Source of the DNA: Lutjanus erythropterus | Lineage: Eukaryota; Chordata; Actinopteri; Lutjaniformes; Lutjanidae | NCBI GenBank assembly: GCA_020091685.1 | Contig: CM034599.1 | Location: forward strand, 33,457,920-33,521,919 | Length of the DNA stretch: 64,000 nt | Reading direction: 5' to 3' | Part shown: positions 44,936-56,360 of the stretch, piece by piece | Layout: the number at the start of each line of letters is the position of its first letter | How positions within the stretch are numbered: position 1 is the stretch's first letter | The notes under the pieces: generated by a model | The model's input: only the letters and a program-made list of their open reading frames with translations | Told to the model about the DNA's origin: nothing | The model's database searches: none | Position numbers and translations under genes: made by a program

Positions 44936-45860
44936 TATGACTTATGATATATTATTACATTGCTGGACACTCGCAGTACCAAAGGCAGCATCAGTGATTC
45001 TCCAGTATTTGTTTCTCTCTTCACCTCTGCCTACTTATGGCATCCAGCATGTGTCCGAAGAGAAAAAAATAACACTTCAGAGACGATGCACCACAGCTTA
45101 CCTACAGTCATATCGCATGCAATTCCATATAGACAGTTGTCAGGGAATGAAATCATGTCTCTGCTGGTATTTACAAATCAAGAACAACGGCATGACCTTG
45201 AAATCAAAGGTCATTTTGAATCGTGGATTTGGAGAATCGTGACATCTCCAGTCAATTTAAGTATTCAGTCCTCTTGTCCCCATTTGTGTTGTTTTTTTCA
45301 AGCAGTAAATCTCTAGTTGTAATTTGTAAATCAGTTGCAGGTTCATAATCTACTATTGCATGTTGTCTGTCCCGTTTGGTGTGTGTAGCCTGATTTATTG
45401 GCCTTTTCCATCTCATGTTGTGTGTAACCTTTGACATACATTGAAATCAATAATCCATCTTTATCTTGTACCTGTGTTCAAGTATTGCTAAATGTCTGTG
45501 TGTATCCCACGTGCTCGTGTGTGCCTCCCCCCCGCCCTCCTCTTCACACTCAGTCGGCTGTGTCCAGTCCATTCTGCAGCCAGTCAGTGGATCGGAGCAA
45601 CAGGGTGAGCACCCCTCCCCTCGTGTTGGGGTAATTGTGTTTTTGTATAAGCTGTCTGACTGCATTACAGTAGCCATGACCCCGGCGTCTGCCCCGTTCT
45701 CATCACTCGGGCTACTGGGGCTCAACAAAGTTGGCAGAAAACACTGCTTCCATCTTGCTACACTGATTCCGGTCATCCTTGTGAGCTGGAGCTGAAATTA
45801 CATCAGGTGTAACCAGGAGATCAGATATTCTCACAAGTCTTTTGCTTTGTTGACAGTCCA
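44936..45860. other. Non-coding; weak CNE-like segment 45630-45780
   Basis: 'ggggtaattgtgtttttgtataagctgtctgactgcattacag' is followed by a balanced segment. An ATG frame (45676 on) after an ag acceptor-like site has no known domain. Nothing certain. Confidence 0.3.
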
Positions 45861-45879
45861 TATTTTAGCAGAGGAGTAA

Positions 45880-46235
45880 AGCTGGAGTGGAGAGGGAAAA
45901 GACGGAGGAGGACGTTGGTTGAATGATTAGATCATGATAGTGGGTGTTGCGTCTTCTCGTGCTGCTGCACAGACATGACAGATAGGAAAGCAGGGAGGTG
46001 GCAGACAGACAGATTGCGCACGAGGACAGGCAGGCAGACAGACAAACAGAAAGGCGGCGAGGAAGACGGATGGGCAGAAAACTAAGAGACAGAAGATGAA
46101 GAAAAGTGGGAGAAAGATGAACCAACAGAGGCAGAGAGCAGAGGAAAAATGACAGTCAGGGAGAGAGAGACTTGAAAACCAGACGCAGTAGTAGGTGAAA
46201 AGGTAGGTGGTAGACAGACAGACAAAGAAGCTAAT
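45880..46235. other. Purine-rich tract with CAGA-type units
   Basis: The + strand is dominated by A/G with repeated cagacagacag (46001-46010, 46038-46047, 46213-46223). Low complexity. Confidence 0.7.
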
Positions 46236-46239
46236 CTAA

Positions 46240-46690
46240 TGCACTTCCATCCAGTGGGCCTTGTGTGAAAGTGTGCTGATATGGGGCTTAGCTGGAGGAG
46301 GATTTTCTCCCTTTAGTTTGGCTTTTCTGCTAAGTAGCATTGTGATACAATCAACCACTGTACGGAGCGTCTGTGCGTACATATGGAATTCCATTAACCT
46401 TTCTGGCTCTGTTGGTTAAATGTCAGCATGGTGCATGAAATTGAATTGGTCATTGATTCAGAAGCAGGACGATTCTCCCACTCAGTTGGAGACAAGTACA
46501 ATGCAGCCGGATTGAATCTGCGTGTTCCTTGCTGAGGACAAACTACAGCATAAATAAGAATGCTCTGGGGAGCAGAACGTCTGTGAGGACAGCTGTGATA
46601 AGTCTTCTCTACAGACAAACAAAGTTTACTCAGCTTTCCCGCCCTCTTAACTGCAAATAACAGCCAACACTCACACATGTAAGATACAGA
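46240..46690. promoter_or_regulatory. Candidate conserved non-coding element
   Basis: 'ggaattccattaacctttctggc', 'gtcagcatggtgcatgaaattgaattggtcattgattcag', 'gcataaataagaatgctctgg' and 'aaacaaagtttactcag' (SOX-like) lie in repeat-free sequence. The minus-strand 94-codon frame has no domain. Confidence 0.4.
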
Positions 46691-47485
46691 ATTAAGTTCA
46701 GTAAGAGTTGCTTATCTGGTGCAAAACTCCATATTAAAAATCTTATTAAGAGTCATAATTAACTGTGTTTGCAGTTCGAGGTGTCCTGTCAAAAGTTTTA
46801 AGACATCTCTTTTATAAAATTTGGGGTTGTTGGGTAATTTTTCACTGCAGTCCCATGAGTGACCTCTGAGAAAACTGGAAGCAAGGCTGAGTGGCAGTGC
46901 ACTGTCTAGGTTATATTATATGTCTGTAGTTTTGCTGCTCTGGCGTTAGTTGGTCTCATATGACCAGGAGCCTGAGGTGGCTACTGTCAATATATTGCTG
47001 AACAACATGCAGGACATTACTGATTTTGTTTGCTGACTTTATTTTCTGTTCATGGTTACATTCCACTACTGAAATTAAATACCATTTTTATGTCTTTTAC
47101 AGCATATATTTCTCCCCTTATGAATACTATTTTGAGGGAAAAACAGGAAAGAAAGAGAAACCAAAAGGAAATAAATGTGAAAAAATTCAGCTGAATACCA
47201 TTTGGATATACTTCTATGTAGATGGAGACCATAAAGATTTAGGGTGATCTACTGGCAAGAACAGAAAATAAGAATTGTGTTTTTGTCACTGTAGATTCAG
47301 CTGTTTATATCTATAGAAGGCGTGAGTCAGAGGCAAAGCACAGCGCAGGTATACGTCATCAAAAAGTGCAGCTACTATTAGCATTAGATTTAGCTACTTT
47401 TGTAAACTATGTGCCTTTTCATAAACGTGGTAGCCCCATCTGAATTCTACTTTTCCTGGCAAGATTGTGGAATCTTTTGAATGTT
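46691..47485. other. Non-coding, nothing recognised
   Basis: Ordinary AT-rich sequence. Confidence 0.5.
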
Positions 47486-47489
47486 GTGG

Positions 47490-48480
47490 GGTGTTTTTAT
47501 TTTTTTAAATATATTTTTATTGGATTTTCACAAAGAACTCAGAACAGAGCAGCTCAGGGATGACATGACAGGAATAAATAAAAAATGAAATAAAAATGAA
47601 AGGCCATTATATCCAGCTCCTATCTGCCACATCACCCGTCACAGACACAGATGACGTGAAATGCATAAGTGAGTCAACAGACAGCAAGGTTACTCTGGTT
47701 ACACAGTAGACATTGTACAATGTCAGGCTAGACCGGTTTAATAAGTCCTTGCAGAATAAAGGATGAGAGTGTAGGTCCAGTGTATTTTAAGTAAGAGTCC
47801 CAAACTTTATAGAAGTTGTCCATGAAATGTCTTCACTGGACATACACTCCATTATGAGACTGTGCCACAACTTTTTTAGTAGGAGTCATATCTTTGATCC
47901 AAAAAGAGCAGAATATTCTTCCTAGCAACAAAAATCAGTAAACATTCACAATATGATAACCTGTTAGACCAAGAAGGAGGCACTATTAGAACACCAACCA
48001 GTACCTTTGTAGCTTTGCACATGATCAGAGACAGTGAATGTAACTTATAGTTCCACTTATGGCAGAGCAGGGACACATTTGCATCCATTTTGTTTTTGAG
48101 AGCAGGTGTTATTTGTGTGCGATGTACAGTTCTGAATTGGGTAGATTCGGATTGATTACAGATAGATATTTCCAGAGCACTGATGCACACCACCAATGCG
48201 TTTTTTAGACACTTGTAGACGGGGCTCTTTCTACATGTGAAGTGGCACTATTGGTTCTTAAGGTAGTATCTTTGTTAATAAAATGTCTTATAGAAAATTC
48301 TAACTAAATTTGATATCCATAATGTTGCTGTAGCTGCTGAAAAGATAAAGTCTGTCCAGCATAAAGATCTCCTAGCTTTGTTCGCCCCTGGCTGGCCCTT
48401 TCTTTAAAGCCCAGATCATGACAGGCTGGGAGAAAATCTGGCCCTCCCAGGGTAGGAATAAGATGAGAAGTTAAATGGGC
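47490..48480 (-). pseudogene. L1/Tx1-type LINE ORF2 C-terminal relic with 3' end
   Basis: The minus strand between 48196 and 47876 encodes NQSESTQFRTVHRTQITPA, then LKNKMDANVSLLCHKW and ARKNILLF. After a one-base frameshift near 47910 it gives WIKDMTPTKK, and beyond a stop HFMDNFYKVWDSYLKYTGP. The order 'QFkxxHRxxiTPxklxxm...spxCxkC...hCxwxC..iqxyW...aaRKnILlxWi...P....W......fyxiW.pyl.y' is the carboxyl region of Tx1/L1-type reverse transcriptases in fish. Upstream (to about 48480) 'FKERASQGRTKLGDLYAG' fits the preceding part. It ends at an A-rich tail (poly-T-rich on + at 47488-47520). Multiple stops and frameshifts make it dead, and the RT and endonuclease domains are absent. Confidence 0.75.
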
Positions 48481-49690
48481 ACGACCCTCTATAGTACGGA
48501 TGGATCTCCAGGCTTAGGGTTAGTACAAAGATCCTTAACAGAGACAAAGTTATTCATAAACATTAAATGTTGTGTTACAGAGTTCAGGAAACGAGTTTTT
48601 CTTCCGTCAGTCTCCCCTCTCCCCTGCCGGCAAGTGTCACGTCTGTCTATGTTCCGTACATTGGTTTTGGAAAGGTCAGCAGCGACGGAGGTCAAAGTTG
48701 AAATAATTTGAACTTTGGAGTGCAACGCTCTGTTGCATTTCCAAGCATTGTGCGGTGCCAAGGGTAGCGCTTCCGTCTTGGTTTTACCACTGATCTGGGA
48801 TAAAGCCATAATGTTCAGTAAGCAGAGCCAGACGTTTACACTGATCCAGACATTATCCTGCTGCACAACACAAGAGCCACAGACGCTGAACAACAACAGA
48901 CATTAGCTTTCCTGCTAAAGCCTCCCTCCTATCTCACTAACAGACATGAACATGTGTCTTGTCCTGCACCTTAGTTTGTTTCATTGCTAATGTTTGCGGG
49001 GTATGTATCTAATTAGCCGCTCAGCTGTTGCACATTAAACAGCATGCTGGCATTATTTTTGATGACGAAAAAGAGATGACTAAATGTGATTTCAGATGGA
49101 CTTAAAAGCGACCACCTGAAGAGAAATAAGGAAACTGTAGGTAAATACAAAGTGTCATCATCCTGTAATTGCTTCTTGTGGTCACAGCTGCTCAGGAAAG
49201 TTCAAGCCTCTTTTTAAATAATACATTTGTTTTGTCATAAACAAGAAGATGGGAATGTGGAAAATAAGCATAAAAAGCCTTTTCAGGCATTTTTGTTTAT
49301 ATTACTGGCTGTTCTGCTTCATGTGGATCCCCCACTGGAAGTCATTGTGCACCGAACAGTTCATTTTTTTGCAACACTTTCTTGTCATAACACACCAAGA
49401 CTGTGTTGTCAATAAGAGGTGACAGTTCATTTCCAGCTCTTTATTTATTTTCACTCATGACAGATTGTGTGCTGACAATTTGACAGTGATCCCTCCAGTG
49501 TAATTGAGGAGTGTCTTCTAAAATGGAATATCCAGCAATTTGAGATGGCAATATATCCACATTAAAATATTTGTTTACCAAAAATGAAAATAAGTTATGA
49601 TACTTGTATTGTGTGGGACGCTAGGAATGAAAAACATTTGAAAAGCGCAAGTTTTACAACTTTCTGGGCATGAAATGTGACTTTTATAGG
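48481..49690. other. Non-coding; possible further LINE debris to about 48900, weak CNE-like 49400-49510
   Basis: The minus-strand 135-codon frame at 48489-48896 lies upstream of the LINE relic, but I do not recognise reverse-transcriptase motifs in it. 'ttttcactcatgacagattgtgtgctgacaatttgacag' (about 49449) looks regulatory in texture. Confidence 0.3.
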
Positions 49691-49694
49691 TGTA

Positions 49695-50060
49695 TATACG
49701 TTAAAGGTTCAGTAGGTGACTTTCACAAAAATAACACTTTGTCAGATTTGCTGAAATTGTCACTGTATCCTGACAGCAGCGTGAAACAGACAATATTTCT
49801 TTTTGTCTAGTCTAGGTATTTGCCATCATCTACCACATCTGAATGAAAACAACCAGTCAGAGTTTTACCTCACAAAACACTGGAGCTGCTGGTCTACTGC
49901 TGCCTTGATCTGTGAGGTAAAACTACTGATTTCACCTATGATGTCTGGTGGCTTTGGAGAGTGTGATATTTGGCTTATATAACAGTGGTCTGTCATCACA
50001 AAAGGCTGTCTAACACCAAGGTAAAGTGGTGAAATTATTCTAAATATAGCATGCACTCAA
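49695..50060. mobile_element. Teleost dispersed repeat (TTAAAGGTTCAGTAGGTGACTTT type)
   Basis: 'gttaaaggttcagtaggtgactttcacaaaaataacactttgtcagatttgctgaaattgtcactgt' is a widely seen fish repeat start. The segment 'tgtgaggtaaaactactgatttcacctatg.tgt' (49912 on) recurs at 52478 inside another element, so this piece has moved between families or contexts. The other end is not seen. Confidence 0.6.
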
Positions 50061-50755
50061 ACTGAAACAGTTTTACTAGGCAGTCCTTTCATTAGGTGGT
50101 TAAAATACAGTTTGCCGTGTACTGATTCTCACTGACAGGACTGATTGACGCGTGGTCTGCCTGCCATTTAGATCTGTATTTGGACAGCGTCTTTCACTTT
50201 ACAGGTGGACTTGAGCTAAAGGTATTTTAAAGCAATAAAACAACAACAAACAAAAAAAAATGTGTCTGAGTCTGTGCAACCAGGGCAACACTGACGTTGA
50301 GTGACAGACAACTTGCCTATCATTCTGACTTCATACTTCTCCATTAGATCTCATGAAACTCTTTTGGTTTTAATTATTCTTAATGTCATTCCAAGTATGT
50401 GAAAATGTAATGCTATGGGTGTGCATGAAAAGATTCAGTAAGGGACATTTTAGTTTTCAAAACAGGACAGTCTTTACTCATCTGTCCTTTCTTTATCGAA
50501 ACTAAATAATAAGATTCAGTTGCTTGAACCAGTGATCCCAACGGTAACTGAATTTTAGCCAACTGTGACTACAGTATTTATCCATTAATCAAAAAAATGA
50601 TATAACCACCATATTTTGTAAAAGAGGGTCAAACGCATATTTTCCAGTTTGACATGGCACAATTTGACTTTCAACTTTCAGCGTTTCCTAAAATCGACAT
50701 TTGGCTGTTCTGCTGAATATATGCTCTCTGCAGTCCTGCCAGATACATAAACAAA
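50061..50755. other. Non-coding, nothing recognised
   Basis: Ordinary AT-rich sequence. Confidence 0.5.
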
Positions 50756-50965
50756 TCCTGACCTTTGTACTCATTTGTGGAAGTTCAATATTAATGGCAG
50801 AGATGGGGGGGCGGAAGCTGAGAGGCGGCGCAGGAGCGCTTTAGGAATATATAGGAGCGCGGACGCTAAAACAATGAGGAGTGGTAACAATCCTGCTGCT
50901 CGGGAGGTCAGCCGATCGATGTGCAGGGATTACATGGTGCGATGTGGATGTCGATAGGTCAAGAG
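50756..50965. other. GC-rich island with repeated 'aggagcgc'
   Basis: A CpG-rich patch in an AT-rich setting. 'gcgcaggagcgctttaggaatatataggagcgcggacgct' includes two aggagcgc units around 'aggaatatat'. Could be a regulatory element. No gene is visible. Confidence 0.4.
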
Positions 50966-51039
50966 ACATACTTGCTAATGAAGCTGAGTTATGACTCATT
51001 TATCTGGCTCTTGGCCACACACACTACTATCTGTTATTC

Positions 51040-51425
51040 CTCACTACTTTCTTTCTTCCATTCATTCATCTTTCTTTCCTTCTTTCTTTTTTTTCTGTTC
51101 TAACACGCTTACTTGTGTTCGAAAATTCTCCTACAGTCTCTTTATTTTTCCATTTTCTCTATTCCCTTCTTCAGCTGTCTCTGTCACATTTCTTTTTTCT
51201 TTTTCTTTTTTCTCCAGCTTTTATTCTTACCCCCTTGCATCAGAGTCAGCCTGCCTACCATCACGCTCTCCCACTCCACGCTCTTTGTTTTTAGCCCCAT
51301 ATCCTCTTTCTTTCTCTCTTGCACCCTTTCTCAGTGCTCTCAAGTTGCTCGTAACCAAATCTCAGGGTTCTCCATTTCCTTCCTGCTAATACCCACCTAA
51401 TACCTCCTCCCACACACACATACAC
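51040..51425. other. Pyrimidine-rich tract
   Basis: C/T-dominated on +, with tttcttt and tctctt words, ending in a short CA stretch (51410-51440). Phe/Ser/Leu-rich frames over it are composition artefacts. Confidence 0.8.
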
Positions 51426-51652
51426 ATGTACACACATACTCCAGCCTGAGTGTCCTCACAAAGTCCAATCATTGAGCACAAACAGTCCAGATTTTTGCAG
51501 CCACACTTTGTCATATCTGTGAAAATAAAGCCCTGTCATCTCAATGTCACTGATCCCTACCCAAGGCTTATTCCTGACAATTGATGGAAAAATGTCACTC
51601 CTGCAGATGTCACACAATTCTCGCTTTTTCTACCCAACTGCACCAAAGTTAA

Positions 51653-52650
51653 AGGGATAGTTTGGATTATTGGATGTGGGGTTGTTTGATGTACTTATAG
51701 ATTGAGTGTATGTCAGTGTATTAGCTACAGTATCTCAGTTTGGAGAATCAGAGAGGGGCACCAGCACAAAAGCTAAGCGATGAACTGCTATGGGCGGAGT
51801 CAACAAAAAAGGTATTTTAACCACTTAAAAAATGGTCCACCTAGTGTACGCTATATATTCAAACTTTACGGTAACGGTCCATTAATTAACATTAGTAATG
51901 CAGTAATAAGCATTAACTAAGGGTTCATTAATCATTAACTAATGTGTCCAGGTAATAGTTTATTAATAGTTTTATTTATAATGCATTATTTTATTAATAT
52001 TTTATAGTTTCATGTAATTGTTTAGACCACCAACACTGTGTACTTTTATTGTGACCAAATATTTTATTATTTTTTAAAGAATAACCAATATAGTAAGCCA
52101 CAGCGACTAGGGAAAAAAACCAATAGAACTAAATGACAACAGGACAAAAACAAGGGCACCTCAGGACCAAATGCTGCAAACTGGCACATAACCAGGTTAG
52201 GTGGCAAGAGCCGTTCCTTTAATTTTTCAGCAGCTGACACCCACTGACCAATCTCAGGCTCTTCGACTCCAATCAGACGAGTTACGGACAACTCCAGGTA
52301 AATTAAACTGAGGAATATGAGAATCCAGTAGCTCACTTACAGCTTGTTGTGGTGTTTCCACTTTGTAGCAACCAATTTCTTAGCCACAGTGAGGCCAGCA
52401 AGGATAACTCTTTTCTTGTACCCAGGAGGCAACAGCTGAGATAAATCATTCAGGAGAACCAGCAACTCTGTGTTCTGTGAGGTAAAATTGCTGATTTCAC
52501 CTATGGAGTTTGGTTGGGTTGGAGTCAGAATGAGGCTGTGTTTGTGCTGGTTCCCCTCTCTGTTTCTTCAAACTGGGGGGATTCTGATCTCCATCTTCTG
52601 CAGCTTATACACTGACCATCGATAAGTAGAAGCCCGAATCAAATATCCCT
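51653..52650. mobile_element. Long-inverted-repeat DNA transposon flanked by TTAA, 998 bp
   Basis: The left end agggatagtttggattattgg...gtcagtgtattagctacag...cagtttggaga.tcagagaggggcaccagcac matches the reverse complement of the right end (52530-52650) over about 120 bp. TTAA flanks both sides (51649-51652, 52651-52654). TTAA duplication suggests a Kolobok or piggyBac type. I recognise the ends as a common teleost family. No transposase is present. Confidence 0.8.
51860..52066. mobile_element. Possible nested AT-rich MITE inside the TTAA element
   Basis: 'actttacggtaacggtccattaattaacattagtaatgcagtaataagcattaact' resembles the start of another fish MITE (ctttacaataaggttcattaattaacattagttaatg). 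Its far end was not identified. Confidence 0.35.
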
Positions 52651-52654
52651 TTAA

Positions 52655-53656
52655 GAGGAGGACTCTTAGTTTAACCTTACTTGTTGGCCTCTATGTTTCT
52701 CAACACAGTGACAGACTGCAGCATATCTTTGCATCAGTATGTCTCGAAAAACCACAACAATGAAATAATGTGAGTGTTGAAGATGTGACTCTGTGGAGAG
52801 ATGCAACAGAGGGCTGTAGAGAGATCCAGTAATCTGTGTAATACCGGGCCAAATTGCAGCTTTTAGCACTGTTTTCATAACCACTCTGTCACTGGGCACT
52901 TTCTGCACTAAAACACTCTCTTTCATCAGCAAATGCTGAGCTTCTCTTGTTCTTAACCTTCCCTTTGCCATTCCACTCAGCTGCATTATCAGGGTCTGCT
53001 CATATAAACACCTGCCAAGATTATGACAGAGTGGCTGAAATGTGCCCCCCCCCTTTTAGTCGTGACCCATTTGTGTATCTGAATTCGTGCCTTCGCTGCC
53101 TTGTGTGAATGTGGCTCTGCCTGCGTCTGTGTCAGACTATATGAGTTTCAAGTTTATGTTGCAAAATATATGTGCATTATACCCAGACCTCAATTTGCCT
53201 GTTAGTGTGAATGTGTGCTGCGAAGAGAATCAGACTGAAAAGACAGACAGAGAAATAGAGAGGGGGAAAAATGACATTTCCAGCTGAGTTTTAAGCTTTT
53301 GTTAAGACCATTAAAAGTGAACACAATACGCCATCCTCCAAACATTCAGCCCACATGCTGGATTTGTTTGACATCATAGCATAACAGAAGAAAAGAGGCA
53401 TTTTTTTTAAGGACAATAATATACGGACTGCTGACAAATAAAAAGAAAAAAACAACATAAATAGTCTTTGTAAGGTGCTGGGCATAAACAAGCCTCCAGA
53501 GCCGTTTCATTGTTCTTTGTCACAGATTCTACAAGTCTGTGAAACTACTGGAGGGATGAACACCATTCACTCGGAAGATATTCTCTCATTTGGAGTTTTG
53601 ATGGCGGTGGTGAAGAGTGCTTTTTCCTTTCATTTGTTACCAGCTTGTGTATATTC
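52655..53656. other. Non-coding, nothing recognised
   Basis: Ordinary sequence. A C-run is at 53046-53054. Confidence 0.5.
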
Positions 53657-53667
53657 TCTAAATTATG

Positions 53668-54193
53668 GTTCCTCCACGGGGGGTCCGGCGCCCCGAGGAG
53701 GTCCTCAGAGTTACTGCAGGGGGTTCCCCAAATTATTGTTTGAGCATTTTTTGAAAGTTTTCTTTTTTTTCCCTAAAATATAGAAGGTGCACTGCAAAAG
53801 GCACTCACTTTTAGGAAAAATAAATAAGCCTATTTGTAAAACAGCAAGAAAAAAGCATTTAATTTACACAACATTGTCAAAAAGCTACATGAATCCTCAT
53901 GCAGACATGTGAGCTAGCTAATCTAAGCAAACTAGTTTGAAGCATATTGGCCAATAACCTCTACTATTATAACTTCACAAGGAGGAAATTCTGGCATACC
54001 CTCCACCTCAGAAACCACCAGCGTAAGTGCAGAGGGTGATGCTAACACACCTAACTTTAGCCATGCTGCTGACTTAGCAACTTAATAAGCCAAACCCCGA
54101 AAATAATCAATGCAACGTAAGTAGTGGGGGTCCCTGCTCCATCTCTCTATCAGCTATGGGGTCCACGGCCTGAGAAACGTTGAGGACCTCTGT
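53668..54193. mobile_element. MITE, 526 bp, flanked by an 11-bp direct repeat
   Basis: tctaaattatg occurs immediately before (53657-53667) and after (54194-54204). The ends are 'gttcctccacggggggtccggcgcccc' and 'ggggtccacggcctgagaaacgttgaggacctctgt', the GGGGTCC-rich ends of 'ggggtcctcaacgtttttcaggcc' hAT-type MITEs. The exact duplication is probably 8 bp extended by chance. There is no coding sequence inside. Confidence 0.7.
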
Positions 54194-54204
54194 TCTAAAT
54201 TATG

Positions 54205-55899
54205 CTAAAATGTGGTGGAGAGATTAGCTAACAAGCTACATCACGCTGTTTTTTTTCCCCAAACAATAGTGACTCACTGGACACCGACATTAGCATACCA
54301 CTGGTCAACTCTTAACCTCTGCTGTTTCCACAAGTCCATACCACTACAAGCATTAACTATCAGACTAACTGCTTGCTAATGATGGAAAACTTTGACAAAG
54401 ATTAAAACATGCAGTAAGGGAAGTATGATTTGGTCAGCCTGTGGATTGTTAAGCGTAGACAGGAATCACAGTTTTAAAAATTTTGCTGAGGAAAAGTGGC
54501 ATTCTCACATGAAAATGATTCCCCTTCATATCCACATTCCATTACTACAGCTGACAAAGTCAAGATTCTGATCAGTACAACACCATCAAGTGACTGAGAA
54601 CATCTTTCCGCTTTTAGCAGAACAACAGTGGGCACTGGATGTTTTAAATGTTGATGATTTCAATCATTTTTAGCAAAAACTTTACCTGTGACACCTTTAT
54701 TTCTTAAATGCAGAACTCTGATATTTAATGACCCAGGACTATATTACACCCTGTCTAATTAATTCGTTTTATTCAATTAAGCATTCAAATGCAAATACAC
54801 ATCCTTATTTTGTGTCAAGTTTAACTTTGCTGAAGGTTGAGAGGGTCGAGTCTCTGCCTCAACCAATAGAAGAGACGAGTGTGTGTGCTTTTCGCCCCGG
54901 CAGACGATGGACAAGATGCCAAAATGTTTTAAAAAGATGACACGCCCTTGTGTATTAATCAGTTGACATTCAGCTTGTATGCTAGCTAAATGCAGGCCAG
55001 CCATTAGGAATTATGGACAGGGGGAGAACATTTTCCAAATTGCGCCCCCCCATCCACAGCCACGCCAGCACCATCACCCGTCCTTAGCTTTAATAGGAAC
55101 ATGGGCAATTTCAAGTAAGCTGTTGGCCATTAGCTGTGACACAGATGGAGACTCTAACAACCATTTCCAAATCCAGTGCTGTTTGCATATATATACTCAA
55201 TATTATTCTAAAGCACAAAAGGTGAGGTCAGTCATTTTAAAACACACACCAAAAAAACTTTCAAAACCCCTAACCCTAAGCCTGCAATGAATGAGTGATT
55301 ACAAAAAAGTCAAACATTGATTAAAGAGATGACTGCATGGCATTAAATCACAAGGTCCAGTCATTGGTGTGTAGTCAATTTTGAAGGCTACATTAATTAA
55401 AGTAATGATTAAACTGCATGCAGAACAGAAATAAATTACTTTATAGAGCAGTTGCCATCTACTACAAAACTAATGTTATTTTATTAGCCTTTATCAGTGG
55501 AAACAGACTCCTAAAAACATGTTAACTAAATACTTAATTAGAAAGTGCTTTCTGCTTGTTCTTCTTCTCTGTAATATTTAGCATCTGTTTGGTTTGCATT
55601 AGCAATACTTTGATTGATAATCATTGACATAGACCTGTGCATTGAGAGCTGGTGGAGACCAAAACAGAGACTTTATACTTACATTCATCAAGTGGACATA
55701 ACTCCAAATGAATGCTAATGTTGCTCTGTGAAGGCTGCGTTGGCTGAAAGCAAAAGCATAAATGAACATGACTTTAACTATAGTTAGATTTTAATATGAC
55801 AAGAATATATGGAAACTCACTTAAATGTTAAGGAATTAAATGTCAGTGCTTTTATTTGTCACGCCTTTGCTCTTTACCATGTGTTTCACTCGGGCTGTC
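54205..55899. other. Non-coding, nothing recognised
   Basis: Ordinary sequence. The frame 54979-55290 (+) has no domain. Confidence 0.45.
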
Positions 55900-56100
55900 T
55901 GATCCCTGTTATACACGTTGTAAATCACAATGACCACCATGTGAATAAGGTGAACCTGGGAAAGTTCACCTGCAGACCCTGAGACTCTCTTCCTTTCGCG
56001 ACTTAATGCACAACACAGTGCTGTGAAGCCAGCATTAAGTCCTGCAGGCTCTCAAGAATCCCACTTATCCCACGGTTCAACACCTCACTTTCCTTTTACA
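55900..56100. promoter_or_regulatory. Weak candidate conserved non-coding element
   Basis: 'cctttcgcgacttaatgcacaacacagtgctgtgaagccagcattaagtcctgcaggc' includes two TTAATGC/GCATTAA words in inverted orientation. Repeat-free. Texture only. Confidence 0.3.
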
Positions 56101-56360
56101 CTCGCAAAGTTAATGTGCTGTAGATAAAATGAATAGATCCCTCATGCTTGACTAGAGAAGGGTGAGAGTTCCAGTTTCCAAAAACCTTTTGCATATTACA
56201 GTTCGGAGAAAGGAACGGATGAATCGCAAAATGCAACTGAAGACAGGAATTTGCCGTTTTGACAAGAAGGTCACAGTGTAGGGACACTCAAAATGACAAA
56301 AGTAGAAGTAAAACTCTTCTAAAGACTACAAATGAATTTTCTGAAGTACAATACTTTCTA

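Noticed and set aside
50991-51400. 132- and 95-codon hydrophobic frames
   Set aside because: Translation of a C/T tract mimics membrane segments. No real signal.
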